Below are positions 25,301 through 37,000 of a DNA stretch of 64,000 nt, piece by piece (the first letter of the stretch is position 1; each line of letters opens with the position of its first letter). The DNA is taken from the NCBI GenBank assembly GCA_029339505.1, contig JAQISU010000094.1:6141001-6205000 (forward strand), read 5' to 3'. Origin of the DNA: Unio delphinus. Taxonomy: Eukaryota; Mollusca; Bivalvia; Unionida; Unionidae. Both the position numbers and the translations under genes were made by a program. Below the pieces are notes generated by a model. It was not told where the DNA came from. It saw nothing but the letters and a program-made list of their open reading frames with translations, and did no database searches.

Positions 25301-28021
25301 TGAAATATATTATTGATCACACAGTCCCTGAAATATATTAGTGATCATACAGTCCCTGAAATATGTTAGTGATCATACAGTCCCTGAAATATATTAGTGA
25401 TCACACAGTCCCTGAAATATATTAGTGATCACACAGTCCCTGAAATATATTAGTGATCACACAGTCCCTGAAATATATTAGTGATCACAGTCCCTGAAAT
25501 ATATTAGTGATCATACTGATACAAACCTATCAACTTGTATTCTCTTATAAAGTGCTTTTGCATATATCATTATGGATGGAGATATTACATAATCTCCTTT
25601 TCTTCTCTAATGTTGGAAAGGATGTACCCTTTTTCAGATGTAAATAGTTGTAGTTCGGGTAACAGTTTTTGAAATATGAATTTTGTATAGAAGAAATGTA
25701 ATTTTTTTACAATATGTAACTCGTATGCATGATTTGTTTCAAATATTCATCATCTGTATCATCAGTATTAATCCTGCCAGTTTGTACATAATAGCTATTT
25801 TACTGTTGAGTAGAGAAATAGGCAATTAGGCATCTTTCTACAGGGTTAAGGCAATATCCATTTATTTTCATAATTTTTCTTCTCCAGTGTGGTGAAATTG
25901 TTCAGGTTCAGTGTTGAAGCTGCTTATATTTATTGTGAAATATTTGCAGTTTGAAATTGGGGTGCATTTTTGCTGGTGTGTGTATTTGGCCATTCTTTCT
26001 ACTAGGGGGCACTCATGTTAATATCTTAATAAATTCTTACATATTTGGTAATATTCGTGAAAACTCTTGAATTTCTGGAATGTGTTACCAAAACCTATAA
26101 TAGGGGTTGGATCTGCAGTTCTTGCAGTTGTGGTTGATGTAGATTCCAGTGAAGGTCTAAAGACAAAACAAACAAGTTTTTCTTGATCTCTTGATCTCAA
26201 CTGATAATTTCTGTGAGCATTTTTTTCTTTCATAGCAAAGTAGAGTAGTTACTGTCAACACATTATTAAATTATTGAAAGTGTATTCAGCCTATATCTAG
26301 ATAGTAATTATTTATTCTTACTTTTATATGTCTTTACATATGCTGTCGCAAACTGGCTGAGAACTGTGGTTCATTGGTAATTTTCCAGTATAAACTTAAT
26401 TATTGGGGCACACGACTTTAGTACTCAAGTAATTAGTTTTAATATATGTTTCCCTATCATATCAGATAAGTTTTGACAGGGATTTGACTGACAGCACTGT
26501 CACTGTGTTTTCGTGAACACAGCCATTTGCTTTCCATTGGAAAATCACTTATGACATTATGGAATTTCCTTTTTGATGACATGTAATACTTTGACTTTTA
26601 AAAAAATCCTTCTGTTTTGTAGTTTTTTTGTTTTTTGGATATTGGAATAATGTACATGACTCAAAAACACACATTATTGCATCCAGCCCATGAGACATGC
26701 TATTTACACATGTTACAGACTGTATCATATCCTACAAAATGCAACATACTATTTGATATTTGGTTCCAGACTGTGTCTCCATCTATTTACCATTGGACTC
26801 GAAAACTTAAACCCAGGTCTGGGTCCAAACCTTGATTTGATTCACAAAATCAATTCCACTTTGGTACATATGAAGCAGATTTGATAACTATTAGTTTATT
26901 TTTCTGGGCAAGATTACTTTTGGAATTGGAATTATTTGGATTAGAGATTATGTGAATTACGATGAATTAAATAAAAAATGTGCTGACAAATATTTATTGC
27001 AGTTTCTGTTTTGTTTTTATCTTCTAGCTAACCATCTCATAATTTAGAAATGCACTTCCTGGCATGTTCAACACAATTGTAGAAAGCTTGCAGGCATAAT
27101 TTCATATTTGCACAGACGATGCCAATCTACCTCTTAATTTACTACATTTATGCAACTCTGTCTAGAAAGAAACTGATGAATAGAATTTGATCAACAGTAA
27201 AAAAAAAATTAAAAAAAAAAAAAAAAAAATATTCTACACAGGGTCTTTGTGTTGGGCAGCTGATGTTGATCTGCAGTGAAATATGAGTAAAGACAGCAAC
27301 CTATAAAACCTTGAAACTGTGCATTTGTAACGTGCAGAAGCATCATAATGACCTATATTTATTGGCCAGCTGCTCTTGTCTTTGCAGGGTTCGTACGGTC
27401 TTTGAGAGTTTGGGGAAAATGAGGTAGCATTTTCAAGGCCTTGAAAGTTTGGGAAAATCGAGCATCACACCCTGAGGTCTTTAAAAGTCTTTGAAAATTG
27501 AAATAAACCCAAATTTTTAATTTCTTTCCAGAATCACAAATAAAATTATCAGAGGCCGTTAGATTCAGATGTAATATAGTTATCCTGGTTTCTTTCTTTT
27601 GATGACCCGTTCAGTTTCATTGCCGCCACAACAACAAAAGAGGCTTTGTTTTGGCCATCCAAAGTTGGCCTCTGCGACGACTTCAGTAACCACTCTTCAT
27701 CAAAGCAAGACGGCTACACACTTCATCAAATGAAGTCACAAATAAAATCGCCTAAGGTCGTTAGCTTCAAATGTAGCTGGTTTTCGTGGCTTCTTTCTTT
27801 TGACGAATCAAAATATTCTTTACAATAATTCACTCTATGTAAAATGTGCGCAAAAGTATAACACGCTCGAGGATTCAAAATTGTGTTGTACATAATAATG
27901 TTCCTTGGTTTAATATAGAAACATCCATTGTTAATAAATTCAATTCATGGATAAAACAGTTTCAAAGTGTGCATGCGTACACTAAAGTAGAGTTAAGCAA
28001 GAGTTGTTGTTCTTGAATGCG

Positions 28022-28095
<74 letters not shown>

Positions 28096-31000
28096 GTGCT
28101 GTGAAGCTTTAACGTTAGGAAGTCAAGTCATTTGATAGGCAAATAAAAAATAAAAAAATTTAAAAAAACATTTTCAGTTGACGGAATGTCCCTGTCTCTC
28201 ATTGCAGACCGTCGACTTTTTCCCCAATGGTATAAAAAAAAAATTTTAAAAATCGCATTGCCGAAATTGATTTGTGTATCTATAGTCTGACTATACATCC
28301 CCATTTGTTTGTACCCCTATCGATTTCAATAATGAAAATAATTAAATGATAAAAAGTGCACAGAACTAAGTCAACTGAATCATTGATGTATAATTTCTAA
28401 CCTGAATGTGACCAGAAATGCACTAATACTGCCATCTCCTGCACATTTCATGATTAACGGACTTCAGACTATAATTGAGCCCGTTTTGCCCAGTACTTTG
28501 AAGTGCTTGAAATATTACTAGATTTATAGATAATGTTTATTTAAAAAATGGAGAAAATACCGCCTAACCTTGATGAAGTGTTTTATTCTGTCCTTTCCAA
28601 AAGAAAGGAATATGTCAAATTTTGGAATGTTCTCCAGAAATTGTTGTTGTCATATGGGCAGGCAACAGTGGAGAGAGAGGATTTTCTGTCAACAAACAGA
28701 TATCTGGTGAGAACCTCAGCAGAGAAAGCCTCAGAGCTAAAAAGCTAATTATTGACACAATGAGAAAAGCAGGTGGACCTTCGGAAATCATCATTAGCAA
28801 TGAAATGATGACATATGGTTCCTCTGCAAGACATAAGTACCATGCCTATCTGGATAAGAAGAAAGCAGAGAAGGATGAGAGAAAATCCAAAAAGGAAAGA
28901 AACGGGAGTTAGCCTTAGATGAAGTGGAAGAACTTAAATCCAAAAAGCTGCCTCTTGAAGCTAACATTGCCAGCCTACATGCTTCCTTTGTACAGAAAGC
29001 AGAAGAGGCAGAGTTAAAAGGACTCGTTGTGCTTGTCACAGAGTCGAATGCTCTTAGGACAAAAGCTGAGGAAAAGGTGAGAGTGGTGGCGTCTCTTTCC
29101 AAAATGATTGAAGAGAAAAAATGCAAATATAATAATGCATTTAAAGCAGTGCTGATGTCTGTTAAGAGAACAATTTATTTTGTATTAAATCTGACACATA
29201 TGTTACATATTTCTGAAATAAATACGAATGTTAACCTATCTTCCAGATAATTATAATACAATTTTAAGGAATTAATTATAGTTTGACTTTAATCAGTAAT
29301 CAATATTGTAGTATTTGGCATTTGTTGTTTTCTCAAATAACCTGTGTACACAATATTAACAAAAATAGGTCTTGGAAATCTCTGTTTGTGGTCTTTGAAA
29401 AATTGGGAAAAGTCTTTGAATTTATCATTCATAGTTCAGTATGAACCCTGCTTTGGCTTTTAGGCCGAAAATATCAACCAAATGATCAGTCTCTAATTTA
29501 TATCATAATTTTTTGCTCTGAATTTTATGGATTAAGCATGTTTTAATAAGGCTTAATACAAAAGCAATAGGACCACTCCTTTGGCCTAGTGGTTAGAGTG
29601 TCTGCCACAAAAGAAGGATGTCGTTGGTTCGATCCCTGGCCGAGTCATACCAAAAACTTACAAAAATGGTACTAACAGCTGCCTCGTTTGGCATTCAGCA
29701 TTAAGAGGTTCGTGTTAGGACTGGTTGGCCTGGCATCAGGATAATGTGACTGGGTGGGACATGTCTACATGTCTTTGGCATGATGCCCCAGGACATGTCT
29801 ACATGTCTTTGGCATGATGCCCCAGTTTTAAGTATCACTATAAACTGCCTCACTGCAGACATTGTAATGATATGACTGAAATTCTTTTAAAGCTATGTTA
29901 TAAATCCTAGTTGCTATGAAACATGAATTTAAAGAAAATGAAAAACTGGCCACATATGTAAAGAAGCCCCCCTCCCTCACCCCGTGTGTATTTTCCTATC
30001 TTCTTCTTTTTTTTTTTTTTTTACTGTTTCATTCATAGAGATCAACAAAGCTGAGAGTTGCTCAGGCCCATAAATGTAACAAACAGAGATGCAAATTCTC
30101 ATTGTCACAGTCAGACATCAAACCTGGTTAATCCGTCTCTCAGTTGACTGCACAAATAATTTGATTAACAGCTGTGGACCCATTATTTTCATTAGTAAGT
30201 GACCTTATATGCCTCAGCTGCTAGTGTTTTCTTGATGAAAATAATCATCCTTTTGGACATTTCTTGTTGTCAAAACAATAGTTATTGAATGTACCTTTTT
30301 CATGATGTACAGATTTTCGTGGATTTTGTTCTTTCCACAAACCATATTTTTAAAAACTCAATGCTGATCCTTTTTATGGAAAAAAAGAAACTTATTTTCA
30401 GATATAGAAAATTTGAGTCCCAATGAAAATATTGTGTGTTTCACGGAGCCATAAGCAGATCGTGCACATAAAGGTAGCATGTAACAATTGGTGTATATAA
30501 CCATATGTCCTAAGAGGTATAGAACTCAGTGATTTTGAAGATCGAAATATTGTTTTGTGCATTTGAATTTCAGAATGGACTGGTGCCAATAGTTGAACCA
30601 GAAGTACTTCCAGATGGAGTTCATGAGCTTGAAGAGGCTCAGAAAGTCACAGAAATGGTAACATTTTACTTTTGTCTTCGTTTTGACATACATGCAGACA
30701 TGTAAAAATATCTCTTAAAATCATCTTGTCCTGTGCTATAAAATTAACTTTACCAGAAGAAAGTCACAGAAATGGTAACATTTTACTTTTGTCTTCATTT
30801 TGACATACATGCAGACATGTAAAAATATCTCTTAAAATCATCTTGTCCTGTGCTATAAAATTAACTTTACCAGAATAAACTCATACCTGTACCATTTGTT
30901 AGAGTAATGTAATGCATGAAAAAAAATGACAACCTAATTTCTATGATGTAAAAGTTTGCTTCTGTAACTTATTATTAGAAATTGAGACCAGAACGCTCAC

Positions 31001-34000
31001 TTTCTCTCTGTCTCTAAGCATTTATCAGTCCCGCAATGTTTCATCCAGAACATGCCATCATGGAATTTGCGCAGAATAGACACCAAGTCCTGCAAACAGA
31101 GGCTTAATGCTCCCAGACTGGTGCAAATATCATGAAGGTGCATTATTTTAGCTTTTGTCTGATAAAGATATGCCATCTGCTCATTCATGGTCATCAAGCA
31201 GTTTTTGCAGTTGCGCCTTTTGCTGTGCTTGGTGAATCTTCTGCAAAGATTGATTATAATATTGGAGAGGGAATAAAACTCGGCACTTTGACTTCTGTTC
31301 TTTTAGAGTATGTCCAGACAACAATGTTAAGAAGGTAATTGATTTGGTTATTCAGAGAGATAACAGGTAAAATAAACAATCTTAATAACATCTCATTTTA
31401 TTTTGAGGTTTAACCTGTTATGAGTACACAATTGTGACACATTTTGTCAAGCCCACTTTAGGCACATTTCATCGGAGGCAGTGGCAGCAGCATAAGCAGT
31501 TTAATGTTTGTTTACAGTTTTTTGTTTGCATAGATTTCCTAAACCCCATCATAGATTCTCATATTACTTAACATACATTTATATCGGAGAAAATTCATTC
31601 TGTGACATGTTTGCCCACTCGATTTTATATTGGGTGTCAAGGTCATATTCATAGAAAATTTTGATTTTCGCTTTGGTTCAAGTTCGTCATATACTAAGCA
31701 CCATATTGGATGTTCCTCATACTTGATATCTCATTTCAAGTTAAGACCATTCATTCAGTGATAAGTATGATTGCCCATTTGAATTTAAGGTCATGGTCAT
31801 GGTCATGGTCATGGTCATTGTACATTGATGGTAATGTTTGGTTCAAGTTTTGTTTTATTTGCATATATTTCCTTAACCTTTAATGGATATTCTTCAAACT
31901 TGGAATGAATCATTATGAAAAAAAAGACAATTCTTTTGGTGACAAGCTTCCTCCCCCATTAATCCTTGGGGGTCAATGTCACATTTTACAACAATAATTT
32001 GAATGTTAGTTTAACATGCATGCCCTGACCTTGTTTAAAAAAAGCAGGCCCCATTATGCCAAAAATATGGTTGATGCACTGTTGAAGAGTGGGAGTGAAG
32101 CAATTGTATCAGCTTGTTCAAAAGAAAAATCAGTGATTTCCTGTAAAAAGTATGGGCTTTCAATGAACAAAGTTGTCATTATTCTCAGTAGAGCTTCCTT
32201 TTCACTAAAGAGAAACACTCCTCAGCCCAGAATTGGTACTTGACAGGCAAGTAGACAAATTAATTGTCAACCTAAGATTTGATAAATAATTACATGTAAT
32301 AACAAGCAAATCCCCATACCCAAATTTGTCTGATTCTTATGCCCCTGTATGGTTCATGCAATCTTTAAAAATCTTTCATTTTGAGAGGTTACTCTGAAAA
32401 CTATTTTGAAGAAGAAAATAAAGGTTTTATCTATGAAAAAACTTTGAATATTTGATGAAAAAAGATCATTGAATTTCCCCCAAAACTCGTTGAATTTGTC
32501 ATAGGGATTTACAAAACTGTTAACAGTTTATTTATTGCTTGAACAGTTGTTTCATTCCTGTCATTTGATTTGACATGATGTGTCAGCAATCCTAGCCAAT
32601 TCTTATCTTAAGATTCAGCATCTTTGAATGCTGGACTTGCTATACTTATGGAAGTTTCTTGGTAATTCTCCATTCATAATTCCAGAAATTTGTATGCACA
32701 GCAATATAATGGTATCTGTTTCATCATCCCGGACTTTAGTTTATGTACACTTAATGGTGAGATCTGATGAGTTTTTGTTCATATGAGCAACATAGATTGA
32801 TGTGGATTTTCATTGTAGGTGTTAGCTTTCCAATACAAGGCTCTAGCAGACCATCATGTATTCCTGGAGGGAACCTTGTTGAAACCAAACATGGTGACTG
32901 CAGGTCAGAGTTGTCCCAAAAAGTACACACCTGAAGATGTTGGAAGGGCTACAGTAACAGCTCTTAGTAGGGCAGTGCCTCCTGCTGTACCAGGTAATCA
33001 ATATACATCTGAATTTTAAGTATGGGTGTATATGTGGTATTGTCCATTTATCCATACATCTGTCCATCTATTGACATTTTGCTGTCAGCTCAATACATTT
33101 GTAATGTTGATATTTCATGAAACTATACATCCTACCGTAGCCTTGCCCCCTGCCTCATGTTCAATGCCTTGTCATGGGAAAATGTAATTCTGTGACATAT
33201 CCTGATATGGAGTGTAAGCTTTGAACCATTGTAGATATTGTAATGAAACTTTAGTCAATTATAAATTTTGTGAATAGATGTTGAAAGTGTTTCTTCTGAC
33301 TTTTGTCCATGTTTGGAGGTTACATTTGTAATGAAAGATATTTTCAAATAAACTTTAGAATATTCTGACCATCCAGTGTTGCAAATAGCATGGACATGCC
33401 CCATGCCTCAAATTCAAAGTCACATCAAGGTAAATATATATCAGTGATCTCTATCCATGTATGGGTATGGCTTTAATGCCAGTGAAGACGTTTTAATAGA
33501 ATTTTGGTAAATTTTACATATTTACTTGATTGTGTTATACAACAGAAAGGATATAATGACAGTAAATAGTGATAGCGATAATAATGATTTGGCCAATTTA
33601 TTTTGTGTGATAGCGATAATAATGATTTGGCCAATTTATTTTGTCTGAATCTTTCCAACCATTCCATTGGTCTAGTGGTTAGAGCATTTGCCTTAGATGG
33701 ACAAGGTCACGGGTTTGAACTCCGGCTGAATCATACCAAAGGCCATTAAAAATGGTACAAGCAGCTGCCTCATCTGGCACTCAGCATTAAGATGTTAGTG
33801 CAAGAACTTGTCGTCCTGGTGTCAGGATAATGTGACCTGGTGGTACATCAAGCTACATGTCTGTAACATGATGCCCCAGTGCTAGATATCACTGTAAACT
33901 GTTGCATTGCAGACATTGTAGCGATATTGCTGAAAAATTGTTAAAGCTACGTTAAATATCTCACAAACTTGCAATTCAAAATTTGATGAGTGAAAATTGT

Positions 34001-37000
34001 CAATTGATGAGTGAAAATTGTCAACTAATGAGTGAATATTGTCAATTGATGAGTGAAAATTGTCAATTGATGAGTGAAAATCATCAATTGATGAGTGAAA
34101 ATTGTCAATTAATGAGTGAAAATTGTCCAAAGGTCATCCACTGGCAACGTCCACAATGCGGCATGAGAAAGTGACATTTGTACTGTTTGATTGCAAATAT
34201 TAGTGTTGCACCCTGAACATGATTGGAGATATTTAGTAACAGTAGTCAAGTTTGATGGCAGATTGTCAATTGTAAAAATGTTTTAAAATACCTCTTTGCC
34301 AAGATGCATTAGTTTTAAGAAGTCATTTAAAGGTGTTTCTATATGTAGTAACAAATGGGCATCTCTTTGTACAGGCCATAATGCTTTCTCTCAAGTTCTA
34401 TCAAGTTTGATTCAGTGGTTGAAGTCATTTCAAGAGTTTTCTGTTTTCATTGTTGGTTGCAATATTTGTTGGCATACTGGCATAATCGGTACAAATATAT
34501 TTTAATTCTTCCGAGTGGTTTTGTACAATTCATCCAAACTTGTCAGAAAGCATACTGGTATGTGCAAATTATTCATATCCACCGCGGCTACGAAAAAAAG
34601 ATTCAAGTAACCCATGAATATTTTGGAATTACATCCACATTGGCAGATTCATAAAACTCTGAAAACCTCTCAGATACACCAGAAATACATTAGCATTTAA
34701 GCTATTTTTAGCACCTGAAAACCCATAAAACTTATAAGTTTTACATAAGCATTGGAGCCTTTCACATTTTCAGAATTTCTGGTGCAGATTGACATAAAAA
34801 GAAACCTAATATCTTTTAAACAGGAGTTACCTTTTTGTCTGGTGGACAGTCTGAAGAGGACGCCTCCATCAACCTGAATGCTATTAATAGCTTCCCTGGA
34901 AAGAAACCCTGGGCTCTCACCTTCTCATATGGCCGTGCTCTTCAGGCCAGTGTATTGCAAGCATGGCAAGGCAAGGATGAAAATGTAGCTGCTGCACAAC
35001 AAGAATTGAAGAAGAGAGCAGTGGTTTGTATATTTACTTTTTTGCATTGTTTTTCTTTGTTCCTACGTAATTATCACCCTTTTCAATACCGTTAGCATTA
35101 CTGATCTGTTAACCCATTTAAGGATACATTCATATATTCACCATTCTGTGATCAATGAAATAGACTTTCCAATTGTTGTGGATCTGGTCCTATCTTCACA
35201 AAACTTTAGTGCAAGTTTGATCTCTTTCAGAATCAATATACTGTTAAATTTTTTCAATACAGTCACTTGCAATAAATTTGCAGGTTCGAAATTGGAGTAT
35301 TCACAGCATTGGAGGTGTTTGGTAAATTCATGTATAGGGCTTGGATCCTTTATTGTAGCTGACAGGTTTCTTTGCATCTTGAGTATATGTTTATAAAAAT
35401 GTTTGATTTTTATATCCCCAGCAATCATGTTTATCATGGTTAGTCAGGAAGCATTTGACAAAGACTTGTCTATTGGTTATGCCCAGCAATCATGTTTATC
35501 ATGGTTAGTCAGGAAGCATTTGACAAAGACCAGTCTATTGGTTATGCCCAGCAATCATGTTTATCATGGTTAGTCAGGAAGCATTTGACAAAGACCAGTC
35601 TATTGGTTATGCCCAGCAATCATGTTTATCATGGTTAGTCAGGAAGCATTTGACAAAGACTTGTCTATTGGTTATGCCCAGCAATCATGTTTATCATGGT
35701 TAGTCAGGACGCATTTGACAAAGACTTGTCTATTGGTTATGCTCATGCTGATCCTAGATTGTACATATTGTGCAATATTTTACTCTTTTAAAGCAGATTT
35801 GGGTGGAGTTTTGTCCCTTTTCTATTAATGAAACAAAGCATGTTTGACAGGGGTGTTGCCTAGAGGCAATAGGTAATTGACAAACACTGCCATGTAATGT
35901 TGGAACAGTAATAAAAGTGTTCACTATTATTAGGGGCCGTCCATAAATGACGCAATGCGATTTTGGCCGATTTTTTACCCCCTCCCTACCCCCTCGTCAC
36001 ACGTCGTCACAAAAAGTTAGGGCCCCCCCCCCCCTCAAATATGACATCACAAATCTTTGGACCCCAACCTCTAAAGAGAGAGAGAGACAGAGAGAGAGAC
36101 AGAAAATTATAACAATCATTATGCATTCCACAAAATGAAAAGCTCTGGTAGAATCACTGGAATTATATTTTAAAAAATTTAATAATTTATAAGTCAAAAA
36201 ATACAAAATTTAAGCTTCTCCATTTTCCCATGGTGAAGCAAAATGTTCCTTCATGGAATAAATAGGGAGAGTTTGGATCTCATCATCCTGTGGAATGGAT
36301 ATTCCATTCAGATCAAGATCTTCTTTGTCCATCCAATCTGCACTCTCTCCATTTTCTTCGTTTGCGATTACAACCATTAGTTCACGTTGTCGACGTGCAG
36401 CAACTCTCTGTGGCCTGATGCGTTTGGGTGGAATTTTTGATTCCACCTTGTGTGTTAAAGAATGACTACGCAGCATGACTAACGACGCAAAGTATGTGTG
36501 ACATTTCTTGCAAATCCTATCGCCAAGCACGGACTGTACTGATAGCTTGTCACACGTGTCTGCTGGAACATGCCGTTGAGTAAATTCATAGTTTAAATTA
36601 AGAATCAATATCAAGTTAATTGGATGTACTCACCAGAAAAGGACATTGAGTCAACTAAAATCGCTTTCAAAACTCTAAAGTGTTCGCTGGACGAAAAAGT
36701 GTAGAAAGTTTGTTGCTCACTAAGTAAGTTTGATGAGAAAAAGATCCTTTCAGCCTCGCTTTGTCTAAACCAGTGGACTGGAAACGGAATAATGCTATTT
36801 GGAAAATGCTGCTATTGGGGCTAGTAGGGGTGTTGGTAGATCGAAGACGAGTCCATCTTAATTTGAGCTCATGCACGACACGTGTGAAGCTACTTAAAAC
36901 GTCATTAAATACATTGTAAGAATTCACCTCTGCATGATTTATTGCATGGAGTTCTTGTGACATTTTTTGCAAATCCTATCGCCAAGCACGGACTGTACTG

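Larger units (their letters stand above)
27385..29450 (+). mobile_element. hAT-like DNA transposon, decayed, 2.07 kb
   Basis: Ends are CAGGGTTCGTAC (27385) and GTATGAACCCTG (29450), inverted repeats of 12 bp with one mismatch. Both sides are flanked by the direct repeat CTTTG (27380-27384 and 29451-29455), a 5-bp target duplication. Subterminal phrases like GTCTTTGAAAATTGGGAAAA occur at both ends. A CAG...CTG terminus and the coded C-terminal motif (see 28548) fit hAT; the usual hAT duplication is 8 bp, so a minor hAT group with 5-bp duplications is inferred. The element also contains a (TA)n tract at 28033-28091 and an internal duplication of about 75 bp (27531 and 27734). Confidence 0.75.

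Noticed and set aside
25185..25515. Possible CRISPR-like array (regular 28-bp repeats)
   Set aside because: The units are contiguous with no spacers, and it lies in an intron of an animal gene. It is a minisatellite.
29571..29660. Possible tRNA genes at the A/B-box sequences
   Set aside because: The tRNA-like heads recur in all family 1 and family 2 SINEs, are followed by the SINE body and do not fold into a complete cloverleaf. They are SINE promoters.
32016..32243. 75-codon frame with [18 protein letters not shown]
   Set aside because: It looks mildly protein-like, but lies inside aldolase B intron 4, has no recognisable motif and no continuation in other frames. It may be a transposon scrap but cannot be supported.
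33983..34174. MSENCQL repeat protein and its reverse-strand counterpart
   Set aside because: The 21-bp tandem repeat is a multiple of three and stays open by chance on both strands.
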